Origin: an uncultured Clostridia bacterium | GTDB taxonomy: Bacteria > Bacillota > Clostridia > Lachnospirales > CAG-274 | Direction: 5' to 3' | Length of the DNA: 64,000 bases | Assembly: GCA_944384235.1 (NCBI GenBank) | Contig: CALWSP010000014.1 | Coordinates: forward strand, 1 to 64,000 | Shown here: one piece after another, positions 1-8,482 of the stretch | How the letters are laid out: every line of letters starts with the position of its first letter | Numbering within the stretch: position 1 is the first letter of the stretch | The notes under the pieces: generated by a model | The model's database searches: none | Told to the model about the DNA's origin: nothing | The model's input: only the letters and a program-made list of their open reading frames with translations | Translations under genes and position numbers: made by a program

Positions 1-78
1 CCATTTAGAACAATTGGCGAAGCTCTTGGTGCAGAAGTATCTTGGGACGCAACAACAAAGACAGCTATTTACAACTAA
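1..78 (+). CDS. C-terminal end of a copper-amine-oxidase-like stalk domain protein (partial)
   Basis: The first 26 codons are open and end at TAA 76-78. The peptide, beginning PFRTIGEALGAEVSWD and ending TAIYN, matches the end of a 'copper amine oxidase N-terminal' (stalk) repeat, with the usual R-x-I-x-E-x-L-G-A-x-V-x-W-D pattern. In clostridial surface proteins this module is a beta-rich wall or matrix-associated domain without oxidase activity. The rest of the gene lies before the window, so the enzyme or adhesin it belongs to cannot be told. A strong terminator follows directly. Domain call is by pattern recognition only. Confidence 0.75.
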   Translation, partial: PFRTIGEALGAEVSWDATTKTAIYN

Positions 79-96
79 TGTTTAAATACAGCTTTA

Positions 97-127
97 AGAG
101 GCAAGTTTTACTTGCCTCTTTTTTTGT
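97..127 (+). terminator. Rho-independent terminator after the stalk-domain gene
   Basis: A perfect 9-bp stem (97-105 with 111-119, AGAGGCAAG against CTTGCCTCT), 5-base loop and a run of T to 127. Confidence 0.9.
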
Positions 128-134
128 CTTTTTA

Positions 135-163
135 TTGTTCCAATCTTTTTATTATGGTATAAT
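135..163 (+). promoter_or_regulatory. Promoter of the small DUF6472-like gene
   Basis: TTGTTC (135-140), 17-base spacer, TATAAT (158-163). The expected transcript start near 170 leaves a leader of only about 11 bases, which is essentially the ribosome site GAGGTGG before ATG 181. Confidence 0.6.
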
Positions 164-180
164 TAGTTAGAGGTGGTTTT

Positions 181-363
181 ATGAAAGGCTTAAGTTGTTG
201 TGAGCTTTGCTCTCATTTAGTTTATGATGATGAGCTTGATTATGATTATTGTGAAGTGAATATTGATGAAGATGAGATGGAGAAAATGTATAGATATTCT
301 AAATATTCTTGCCCATATTTTCATTACAACAATGAATATGAAATTGTGAACAAGCAAATTTAA
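181..363 (+). CDS. Small cysteine-rich protein, DUF6472-like
   Basis: A 60-residue protein starting at ATG 181 behind GAGGTGG. It has CCELC near the N terminus, an acidic middle (YDDELDYDYCEVNIDEDEM) and CPYF near the C terminus. The Cys-x2-Cys, single Cys, and Cys-Pro-Tyr-Phe pattern with the conserved Asp-Glu-Asp-Glu-Met is what I remember of the clostridial family DUF6472, whose function is unknown. The four spaced cysteines suggest a small metal-binding (zinc or iron) fold; that is inference. It stands alone between two terminated units. Recognition of the family is from memory and not searched. Confidence 0.7.
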   Translation: MKGLSCCELCSHLVYDDELDYDYCEVNIDEDEMEKMYRYSKYSCPYFHYNNEYEIVNKQI

Positions 364-528
364 TTTATATATATTATACAAAATATGTTTGCTAAATTTT
401 GATTAAGAACTTTTTTGTTGTTGAAAATGTATAGATATTAAAATTTATATACTATTTTTGGTTATTTTATTAAAAAATATATGTATTAATTTGTCTATAA
501 TGTTGTTTGAAAATTTTTTAAAAACAAA

Positions 529-557
529 TTGACTTTTACTATAAAACAAAGTATAAT
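529..557 (+). promoter_or_regulatory. Strong sigma-A promoter of the SLH/cohesin gene
   Basis: TTGACT (529-534), exactly 17 bases, TATAAT (552-557). The expected start near 564 gives an 80-base leader that holds an 8-bp inverted repeat (569-576 with 604-611) before the ribosome site GGAGG at 631-635. The rest of the 364-643 gap is plain AT-rich sequence in which I see nothing else. Confidence 0.8.
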
Positions 558-643
558 TTTAATTGAATAATATTCTGCGGGAAGATATGCACACTTTTCA
601 AAAAGAATATTCCTAAAAAATTAAATTAAAGGAGGAAGTAAAA

Positions 644-3337
644 TTGAGAAAATCAATTAGACGAATTTTAAGTTCAGTTCTTACAGCTTCAATGTTACTT
701 TCATCAGTTACTGTTGGTAACGTTGCTTCTGTATTTGCTGCAACTGGAAGTGTTGAAACTACTTTACCTGTAACAGTAGACGCATCTAACGTTCCATTAA
801 AGTTTGACCAAGCTTTAACTGGCGGTGAAGTTAAAATTTCTACAAAATTTAGCATCAATGATCAGTTTGGTGGAAGTGGTGCAATCATTACTCTCCAGTA
901 TGCTACTGCTGATGGTGGTACAAAAGATAGTACTGCAAAGTTTAGATTAAACAGCACAAAAACTGGTGAAATTGTTCTTGATGCTGAAAGAACACTTGTT
1001 TTTGGTAACTTAGCATTAAGTTCTGAAAACACAATGGATTTTGTAGTTGACACTAATACTGGTAAATTTTCTGCATCTGTAAACGGTAGCGAAATGGCTA
1101 CTAGCGATGCTTGTGTTGATGCTAACTTAACTGCTGGTGTTGCTGGCATTAAGTTTTCTGCAAAATCTCCAAGAGTTATTACAATAACTGATGTAACATA
1201 CTCTACTAGTGGAGATTCAGTTGAAACTACAACAGAAGCTACAACTGCTGAAGCTACAACAGAGGCAACTACTGTTGAGGCTACAACAGAGGCTACAACT
1301 AACGCTCCTGTTGTTTCTGGCGACATTTCAATTAAGCCAGAATACAAGTTAAATGGCGATGAAATGGTTGTAGATTATAAGGTAACTGCTGGAGCAGGTG
1401 CAGGCTTCAACAACTACACTTTATATGTTACTTACGACCCAGCTGTTCTTACTCCTGTAAGTGCAACTGATGGCGACATTACTTTAACTGTTAAAGATGC
1501 AACTGGAAAAGATATTCAGCTTGTAGCATCTAATGCAGAAACAATTAACAGCCAGATTGCTGCTCAAGGTTCTACTGGTAAGGTTAAAATTGCTTACTGT
1601 GTATTTGACAAGGACTTTAGCTTAGCAAGCGGTTCTCTTCCATCATTTACAACTGGTGGTACTTTATTCTCTATCACATACAAGGTGACTGGTGAAGTTA
1701 AGGGCGGAACATTAGGCGTTGACGCAGAAACATTAAATGCTGTTTCTTCTGACAAGACTGTTCAGTCAACTCCAAATGTAACTGAAGAAGACACTATTAT
1801 TGAAGAAACTCCTGAAACTCCAGACAAGCCAGTTGTTACTGACTTAGCTATTACTGGTGAGGAAGTTGAGGCTGTTGATGGTAAGGCAACAGTTAGATTT
1901 AATTTAACAAACAACACTGCTGGTATTACAAACTATACAGTATTTGTTAAGTATGACCCAGCTAATATTAAGGCTGTTAGCGGTACAGCTGACAACTTTA
2001 AATACAACACAAATGTAGTAAATGAGCAGATTGCTTATGTTCCAGTAGCAACTGATACAGATTATCCAGGTGCTGATGGTGTTAAGACTGCTGCTGAATT
2101 AGGCGTTCTTAAAATTGCTGGCATTAGCGAAACTGCTGTTACTGGCGATGTAGAAGCATTTGCTATTGATTTTGAAGTAGTAAACCCAAGTGAAAATGGT
2201 GAGTATCCAGTTGAGCTTACAGTTGTTGCTGTTGGTGATGCTGATGCTCAGATTATAAACTGCGGAGCAGTTAATGGTTTAATTAAAGTAGATGCTGTTG
2301 AAACTTCAACAGAAACAACAACAGAGACTTCAACAGAAACAACAACTATTGTTACTGACACTACTACTGAAACTACAACTAGAAGACCATCTTCTGGCGG
2401 TGGCGGCGGTGGTGGCGGCGGTGGTAGCGTAAAGGTTACTACAACTACTGAAGCTACAACTGAAGCTGTTACTGAAGATTCAACTGAAGCAACTACAAAT
2501 GTTTTAGTTGCTGGCGAGGGTAATGAGCTTATTTTAGTTACTCCAAATGGTACAATTTCTTTAACTATTCCAACTGAAAAGATTGATGGTTTTGAAGGAT
2601 TTAACGACCTTGGTAACTATCCTTGGGCTAGTGATTCAATTAACAAGTTAGCTGAATTAGGAATTATTAATGGTATTGGAAATGGTGCATATGGCCCAGG
2701 TCTTCAGTGTAGAAGAGCTGACTTTGTAATCTTAGTAAACAGAACTCTTGGTATCAAGGTAAATGATTTATCTAAGAACTTTATTGATAATGTAGATACA
2801 AGCAAGTACTACTACAACGATGTTAAGGTAGGTTATAATGCTGGTATTATCCACGGTTACGGCGATGATACATTCAAGCCAGAACAGTACTGTACAAGAG
2901 AAGAAATGGCAGTTATGGTTGCTAACACATTTGTATGGTTAGGTGGTAACCTTGACAGTGTTGATGTATCTATTAACGATAGATATACAGATGTTGAGGA
3001 TATTGCATTCTGGTCTGCTAAGCACATTGCATTCTTAACAGATGCTGGCATCTTAAAGGGTAATGCAGATGGTACTTTATTACCAAAGAACTACATTAAC
3101 AGAGCAGAAATGGCAGTTATGATGTCTAGAGTATATGACATTGCTTTAGCAATTTCTGACAAAATTCACGCAGAAGCAACTACTGAGGAAACAACAGTAG
3201 ATGGCACAACTGTTGAAGGTAGCACAGAAACTACTACATTAGAAGCAACAACTACTGAAACAACTACTATTGAGGAAACTACAACAGCAGAAACAACAGT
3301 TGACGCTTCAACAGAAACTACAACAGTTGCTGAATAA
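644..3337 (+). CDS. SLH-anchored surface protein with two cohesin-like modules (candidate scaffoldin)
   Basis: An 897-residue secreted protein starting at TTG 644 behind AAAGGAGGA. Signal peptide about 1-32 (MRKSIRR, hydrophobic stretch, VFA). Residues about 36-190 form a beta-rich LamG-like module. A Thr/Glu linker (about 192-221) is followed by two cohesin-like modules, about 226-385 (NYTLYVTYDPAVLTPVS) and 400-550 (NYTVFVKYDPANIKAVSG). Next come a second Thr/Glu linker, a run of ten glycines (585-594), a third linker, and three SLH repeats (about 655-710, 712-768, 780-835) with the typical TREEMAVMV and NRAEMAVMM ends. SLH repeats bind pyruvylated wall polymer and hold the protein on the cell. 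A further Thr/Glu tail runs 844-897. The neighbouring gene encodes a dockerin enzyme, so anchor-and-cargo is the natural reading. Cohesin identity is by motif, not by search; plain adhesion is the alternative. Confidence 0.8.
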   Translation: MRKSIRRILSSVLTASMLLSSVTVGNVASVFAATGSVETTLPVTVDASNVPLKFDQALTGGEVKISTKFSINDQFGGSGAIITLQYATADGGTKDSTAKFRLNSTKTGEIVLDAERTLVFGNLALSSENTMDFVVDTNTGKFSASVNGSEMATSDACVDANLTAGVAGIKFSAKSPRVITITDVTYSTSGDSVETTTEATTAEATTEATTVEATTEATTNAPVVSGDISIKPEYKLNGDEMVVDYKVTAGAGAGFNNYTLYVTYDPAVLTPVSATDGDITLTVKDATGKDIQLVASNAETINSQIAAQGSTGKVKIAYCVFDKDFSLASGSLPSFTTGGTLFSITYKVTGEVKGGTLGVDAETLNAVSSDKTVQSTPNVTEEDTIIEETPETPDKPVVTDLAITGEEVEAVDGKATVRFNLTNNTAGITNYTVFVKYDPANIKAVSGTADNFKYNTNVVNEQIAYVPVATDTDYPGADGVKTAAELGVLKIAGISETAVTGDVEAFAIDFEVVNPSENGEYPVELTVVAVGDADAQIINCGAVNGLIKVDAVETSTETTTETSTETTTIVTDTTTETTTRRPSSGGGGGGGGGGSVKVTTTTEATTEAVTEDSTEATTNVLVAGEGNELILVTPNGTISLTIPTEKIDGFEGFNDLGNYPWASDSINKLAELGIINGIGNGAYGPGLQCRRADFVILVNRTLGIKVNDLSKNFIDNVDTSKYYYNDVKVGYNAGIIHGYGDDTFKPEQYCTREEMAVMVANTFVWLGGNLDSVDVSINDRYTDVEDIAFWSAKHIAFLTDAGILKGNADGTLLPKNYINRAEMAVMMSRVYDIALAISDKIHAEATTEETTVDGTTVEGSTETTTLEATTTETTTIEETTTAETTVDASTETTTVAE

Positions 3338-3348
3338 TTTAAAATTTA

Positions 3349-3377
3349 AGAGCTCTCTTTTGAGAGCTCTTTTTTTT
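3349..3377 (+). terminator. Terminator after the SLH/cohesin gene
   Basis: Perfect 9-bp stem AGAGCTCTC (3349-3357) with GAGAGCTCT (3362-3370), 4-base loop, run of eight T. It separates this gene from the esterase, which has its own promoter. Confidence 0.9.
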
Positions 3378-3453
3378 ATTTGAATTTTCAAACAAAAATT
3401 AAATAGTAATTTTGTATAAATTACATAAAAAAGAGTTTGATTTAAAAAATAGG

Positions 3454-3481
3454 TTGAAAAAATTTAACAATATGGTATAAT
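3454..3481 (+). promoter_or_regulatory. Promoter of the dockerin esterase
   Basis: TTGAAA (3454-3459), 16 bases, TATAAT (3476-3481). It predicts a leader of about 100 AT-rich bases, with no riboswitch fold that I recognise, before AAAAAGGAGG and ATG 3592. Confidence 0.65.
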
Positions 3482-3591
3482 TATGCTATATAGTGGTTTA
3501 ATAGTTTTATATAATAATATATTAAAAAATATTTTTAATATAGGTAAAATTATTGGACTATTGTCAAATTTATAAAAAGGAGGATTTTAAA

Positions 3592-6500
3592 ATGAAAGAC
3601 AGTTCTAAAAGAACAGTTAGCCGTCTTTTAGCTTTTGTTATGTTAGTATCTTCAATGTGTACTAATATGGTAATTGCTAATTCAGAAGATGGCGTAGTGT
3701 TAAACGAAGATGTTTTACTGTCTGAGGAGGCTATTGAAATGGTTGATAACTCAACTGAAGAAGTTGTTGTTGAAGCTGTTGACACTTTAGATGTTGTTAC
3801 TCCTGAGGCTGGTCAAACATATTCTGTTGATTTTGGTCAATTAGATACTAACGCTGACTTAACAAACTATGTTTCTGGCGATGGTATTTTTTCTTATTCT
3901 AATATAGGAGGAGGAAAATTCCACAGTGCTGGCTATGGTTTAGCTGTGAAGCCAGGAGATGTGCTTAAGGTAGCTGTTGCAGGAAATGCTGACATTTCCC
4001 TTATGTTATCTAGCTACGCTCCAGCAGATAGCAAGTTTGTTGTGACTGACGATGCTGGCAACAGAGTGGGTGAAGTATCAGCTTATGTTGCTACTGACAA
4101 AACAGAAAATGTATTTAAGTATTTAGGTAACGCAGGCACTTTAACATTTACATATGAAGGTGCTGGACAAGGTTATCTTAGAAGTGTAACAGCTGCTAAT
4201 GCTGCTGCTCCTGTTGGCGTTGCTGAAAGCTTTGAATTTTGGCTTGATGACGCTGTAAAAGATGGCGTAGTTGCTGCTGGCGATTATAAATTTGGTGACA
4301 GTGTTATTACTTTAGTTAAAGGTTTAGCTGGAGAGGATTACACACCAGATTTTGGAAACCTTGTAAGAAATGGCAAAGAAGTGAACGCATACAGAGCAGG
4401 TAAAAGACCAGCTGAGTGTAATGCTTACACAAAGGTTCCTGAAGCAGGTTCTGCAGTAGTATTTACTCCAGCTGCTAATGGTACATTCACTTGTTTCTTC
4501 TATTCTAGTTCATTTTTAAGAGTAAACGATTTTACTGACCCAGCTACTGCACCTATTACATTTATGGATTCTGAGGCAGGTGCTGAGTTCTATTCATTTA
4601 AAGCAGAAGCAGGACACACTTATGTTCTTTCTACAACTGGTAAGACAAACAACTGTGGTTTTGCTGGCTTTGAATATACAGTAGATGAAGCTATTACAGT
4701 TCCTGTAAATAGCTGGATTACAAACGGTAGCTATGACTATTCTAATGTTGAAATTACTTTAACTGATTCTTTCTTAGGAACAGTTAGTGCTGTGCTTAAC
4801 AAAGACACAACAAGTGTTACTCTTGCAAAGGGTCATACTTACACTATTTCAACAAATGATGGTGGTGCTAAGGCTACTGTAAACGGAAGCGATAGCTTTA
4901 AGGTTGTTGACGAAACTCCTATTCAGTTCACTATGGACGAAATTCCAGATGTTGAACTTACTGGTTCTTTCATTGGCGACAGCAGTACTGTAACTGAGGT
5001 TAAGTTTGTTAACACACTTACAGGTGTTGAAGCTGTTGCTACATTAAATGGTGATGGCACTTATAAGGCTGTTTTAAAGCCTGGTGACTACAAAACTTCT
5101 GTTACATCAAGCAAATTCTATACAAACGATAGAGTTGTTGTTGAACAGGGTGCAGAAAATGTTAATGACATTTATCTTGAGTCTTTAACTATGAGTAAAT
5201 ATATGTTACCTGAAGAAGTTCAAAGAAGTAGCTCTGCTTTAACTTTAAACGGAATTAAATATAACAACGCAACTTCTGTTAAGGGTGGCAAGGATAGCAC
5301 AATTGTTATTCCTGTTAATGGCAGACAAAAAATTACTGTTGCTGGCTGGTATTCAGGTACTTGGGACATTAATGGACAAAACACTGTAACTGCAGACTCT
5401 TCTAGCAACGCACAAAATCCAGTTACAAACGAATATGTAACAAATGGTACAGAAGAAAGTGTAACTGTAAACATTACTGGTGATGCAACAACTTACCTTT
5501 ACTGGATTACAGTAGAAGATATTGTTGATTTTAAGGCAGAAATTAACGTTCCTGGAGATTACGACACTTTATCTGAAGCATCAAAGGCTATTAGCAATAT
5601 GGTTGATAGACCTGATGGCGAAGATGGTAGAGTAACAATTAACCTTTTAAAAACTGTTCAGGAGCAGGTTGTATTTAACGCTCCATACATTACTTTAAAG
5701 GGTAATGGAAATGAAATTAATTGGTACTATGGTGTAGGCTATAAGTACTATTCTGTTGGTAGCGATGGTCTTTACAACGAAAGACTCTTCTACGATAAAT
5801 ACGAAAAAACAGAAGCAAGTGGTAGCCTTTGGGGTGGCACTGTTATTGTAAGAGGTGACAACTTCAAGGCTGAAAATGTTGTATTTAGAAACACATTTAA
5901 CTATGAAGTGACTGAGAAAGAATTGCTTGATGGCGTTGAGGGCATTAATATGCCAGTAAGAGATATAGCAAGCGATGTTACTGAATTTAAGTATAAAGAA
6001 AGAAGTAACGCTTTCTATATTGAAGCTGATAATATTGAGCTTTACAAGTGTGAAATTTTAGGTTCACAGGACGCTTTAGGTAGAAATGGTTCTGCTAACA
6101 ACAACTACCACACTTACTTTAACGATTGTGTTATTGCTGGTAATGTAGATTACATTTGTGGTGAATTTACAGCAGTATTTGACAATTGTGAGCTTCAGTG
6201 GAACACATATCCAAACGATGAAAAGAACAACCAGAGGGTTGGTTATATTGTAGCTCCTAAGACTAGCCCATATATCTTTAGAAATTGTGAGATTACAACA
6301 AACAAGGAAACTGCTGGTAGCGTATCTGGTTACTACGGTAGAACTTGGGGCGACAATTCTTGTTCTTACTTTATTAACACAGAAACAAACGGTTTAATTT
6401 CTGGTGAAGGTTGGGCAGAAATGTCTAGTGGCCAGTTAAGTTCAGCTGTATTTTATGAATATCAAAACACTTCTAACGGAACAGCTTTCACAACTAGTGT

Positions 6501-8424
6501 TGGCAAGCAGTTAGAAGATGCAACTACTATTGAAAATATGACAACTGACAAGATTATTGGTGCATATCTTAACTCTTGGACACCAACTTACTATGGTCTT
6601 GTTGAGGAAGAAGTTGGTTCTAGTTTAGGTGATGTAGATGGCGATGGTAAGATTACTATTAAAGACGTATCTGAACTTCTTAACTATGTATTAACTTCTA
6701 AAGAAACTGAAGGTTTTGTTTTAGCAAACGCTGATGTAAATGGCGATGGTTTAATTAACACAGCAGATGTTGCTTTAATTTTACAGAAAGTACTTGATTC
6801 TACATTTGAGTTCCCTACAAGTGAAACAACTGAGGGTGCAACAGAAACAACTACTACTGCAACTACTGAGGCAACAACAGAAGCAACTACTGAAGCAATA
6901 GAAGTTACAACAGAGGGAACTAACGAGCCAGTTGACGCACCTACTGTATATGTTGTAGGTGACTCTACTGCTTGTCATTATGCTGAAACTGAAGATACTT
7001 TCTATTGGTATAAGAGAGTAGGTTTTGGTGACAAAATTGCTGATTATATAAATGCAAATGTTGTAAACCTTGCATTATCTGGCAGGTCATCTAAGAGTTT
7101 TGCTACTGGTGTTAATGAAAACGGCATTACTGACGCAGCAGCAGTAGAAAACTATGCAAAATTAAAATCTGACATTAAAGCAGGCGATTATTTAATTATT
7201 GCTTGGGGTCACAACGATGAAAAGAATGATGAGTTTAGATTTACAGACCCTAATGGAGATATAAAGACACCTGGTTCTTTTAAGAACTCTTTATATGAAA
7301 ACTATATTAAGGTTGCTCAAGATGCAGGTGCAACTCCTATTCTTTGCACTCCAATTATAAGAGCAAACAGCAGTGGCACTTTAAGTGATAGCGATATGCA
7401 CAAGCCAGCAGCTGGTGACTACGGTCAATGTATCAGAGATTTAGCTAGTGAGTTAAACATTACTCTTATTGACAGTTTAAACAACACAGCAGATTTATAT
7501 TCTAAGCTTGGTGCAAACGCTGCTCCAACTCAGACTTCTGCTCCAACCGGATACTTTACTTTACATTCAGCTTTACAAGATTTAAGTGTGGATACTACTC
7601 ACTTAAACAACTTTGGTGCTAAGATGGTTGCTTATATGGTAGCTAGAGATATTAAGGCATCTGACAACACATTATCTGCATTTGTAAAAGATGGTATTAC
7701 AGAGCCAGTGTTTAGCCACGAAGATTGCTACAACACTAATTGGCAAGGTTTTGATGAAAGTATTTATGTTCCAAGCTCTATTTGGAAGGTTTCTGCACCT
7801 TGGGCAGGTTCTGTGTTTGGTTCTAGTGTAGGTTCATTTACTGAGGATAACCACCCAAATCACGATATTGTTGAAAAGGGTACTGGAAATGTTCAGCTTA
7901 TTGCTAGCAACAACAAGGGTAAAATTGCTGGTAGTGAAGATGGTCTTGTAATGTATTTCCAAGAAATTGGTGCAAATCAAGACTTCGAGTTTAGTGCTAC
8001 TGCACACATCAACTCTTATGATGCAACTGTTAACCAAACTGGTTTTGGTCTTATGTTAAGAGATAATATGTTCTCTGACTATGCATATAAGACAAAAGCT
8101 CCATATTATGCTGTTGGTAACACTAGCCAAAGTTCTGGTTCTCAGGTGATTCCTGTTTTCGAAAGATTAGACGGTTCACTTAAAAAATACAATACTAGAG
8201 CAGAAAGTGCTACAAAGGACACATTTGCTGCTGGTACAGATGTTGAGTTAAAGATTTCTAGAACTAATGGTGTAGTTACAGTTCAGTATGGTAACGACGA
8301 GCCATATACATTTACAAGCAACAATAACCTTGCATCAGTTAATGCAAATAATGATTATGTAGGTGTATTTGTTTCAAGAAATGCTGATATTACATTTAAC
8401 AACTTAAACTTAGTTTTAAAGTAA
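3592..8424 (+). CDS. Secreted pectin methylesterase (CE8) - dockerin - rhamnogalacturonan acetylesterase (CE12) fusion
   Basis: A 1610-residue secreted enzyme. An in-frame start at 3553 has no ribosome site; ATG 3592 follows AAAAAGGAGG and opens a signal peptide (MKDSSKRT, then a hydrophobic run to about 30). Residues about 40-640 are beta-rich modules probably binding glycan. About 650-1003 is a CE8 pectinesterase with GSQDAL (Q826, D827), GNVDYICG (D853) and YYGRTW (R917, W919), matching the family's Gln/Asp/Asp/Arg-Trp active site. About 1012-1070 is a dockerin with two calcium loops, DVDGDGKITIKD and DVNGDGLINTAD. A Thr/Glu linker leads to a CE12 SGNH esterase (GDST with S1125, GRSSKS, GHND with N1208, DTTH with D1334/H1337). 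About 1410-1610 is a LamG-like module. It should strip methyl groups from homogalacturonan and acetyl groups from rhamnogalacturonan I while docked to a cohesin. Substrates are inferred from family. Confidence 0.85.
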   Translation: MKDSSKRTVSRLLAFVMLVSSMCTNMVIANSEDGVVLNEDVLLSEEAIEMVDNSTEEVVVEAVDTLDVVTPEAGQTYSVDFGQLDTNADLTNYVSGDGIFSYSNIGGGKFHSAGYGLAVKPGDVLKVAVAGNADISLMLSSYAPADSKFVVTDDAGNRVGEVSAYVATDKTENVFKYLGNAGTLTFTYEGAGQGYLRSVTAANAAAPVGVAESFEFWLDDAVKDGVVAAGDYKFGDSVITLVKGLAGEDYTPDFGNLVRNGKEVNAYRAGKRPAECNAYTKVPEAGSAVVFTPAANGTFTCFFYSSSFLRVNDFTDPATAPITFMDSEAGAEFYSFKAEAGHTYVLSTTGKTNNCGFAGFEYTVDEAITVPVNSWITNGSYDYSNVEITLTDSFLGTVSAVLNKDTTSVTLAKGHTYTISTNDGGAKATVNGSDSFKVVDETPIQFTMDEIPDVELTGSFIGDSSTVTEVKFVNTLTGVEAVATLNGDGTYKAVLKPGDYKTSVTSSKFYTNDRVVVEQGAENVNDIYLESLTMSKYMLPEEVQRSSSALTLNGIKYNNATSVKGGKDSTIVIPVNGRQKITVAGWYSGTWDINGQNTVTADSSSNAQNPVTNEYVTNGTEESVTVNITGDATTYLYWITVEDIVDFKAEINVPGDYDTLSEASKAISNMVDRPDGEDGRVTINLLKTVQEQVVFNAPYITLKGNGNEINWYYGVGYKYYSVGSDGLYNERLFYDKYEKTEASGSLWGGTVIVRGDNFKAENVVFRNTFNYEVTEKELLDGVEGINMPVRDIASDVTEFKYKERSNAFYIEADNIELYKCEILGSQDALGRNGSANNNYHTYFNDCVIAGNVDYICGEFTAVFDNCELQWNTYPNDEKNNQRVGYIVAPKTSPYIFRNCEITTNKETAGSVSGYYGRTWGDNSCSYFINTETNGLISGEGWAEMSSGQLSSAVFYEYQNTSNGTAFTTSVGKQLEDATTIENMTTDKIIGAYLNSWTPTYYGLVEEEVGSSLGDVDGDGKITIKDVSELLNYVLTSKETEGFVLANADVNGDGLINTADVALILQKVLDSTFEFPTSETTEGATETTTTATTEATTEATTEAIEVTTEGTNEPVDAPTVYVVGDSTACHYAETEDTFYWYKRVGFGDKIADYINANVVNLALSGRSSKSFATGVNENGITDAAAVENYAKLKSDIKAGDYLIIAWGHNDEKNDEFRFTDPNGDIKTPGSFKNSLYENYIKVAQDAGATPILCTPIIRANSSGTLSDSDMHKPAAGDYGQCIRDLASELNITLIDSLNNTADLYSKLGANAAPTQTSAPTGYFTLHSALQDLSVDTTHLNNFGAKMVAYMVARDIKASDNTLSAFVKDGITEPVFSHEDCYNTNWQGFDESIYVPSSIWKVSAPWAGSVFGSSVGSFTEDNHPNHDIVEKGTGNVQLIASNNKGKIAGSEDGLVMYFQEIGANQDFEFSATAHINSYDATVNQTGFGLMLRDNMFSDYAYKTKAPYYAVGNTSQSSGSQVIPVFERLDGSLKKYNTRAESATKDTFAAGTDVELKISRTNGVVTVQYGNDEPYTFTSNNNLASVNANNDYVGVFVSRNADITFNNLNLVLK

Positions 8425-8436
8425 TAAAATAAAAAA

Positions 8437-8462
8437 GAAAGGGTTTTAACCCTTTCTTTTTT
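8437..8462. terminator. Bidirectional terminator between the esterase and the SHOCT-like gene
   Basis: Stem GAAAGGG (8437-8443) with CCCTTTC (8450-8456), A-run on the left and T-run on the right, so it can end transcripts from both sides. Confidence 0.85.
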
Positions 8463-8482
8463 TATATATTTAGTTTGAAAAA

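Noticed and set aside
1219-1310. Tandem ACAACAGAGGCTACA-like repeats as a possible CRISPR or satellite
   Set aside because: Units are irregular, in frame and coding for Thr/Glu linkers; there are no unique spacers.
862-1347. Long open frame on the minus strand across the SLH gene
   Set aside because: It is the mirror of Thr/Glu-rich codons (Val/Ala-rich on the other strand), has no ribosome site and lies wholly in a real gene. The same applies to other opposite-strand frames such as 14528-14911, 15003-15593, 28456-28977 and 40842-41225.
3482-3591. Riboswitch in the long leader of the esterase gene
   Set aside because: AT-only sequence without any conserved riboswitch core that I can see.
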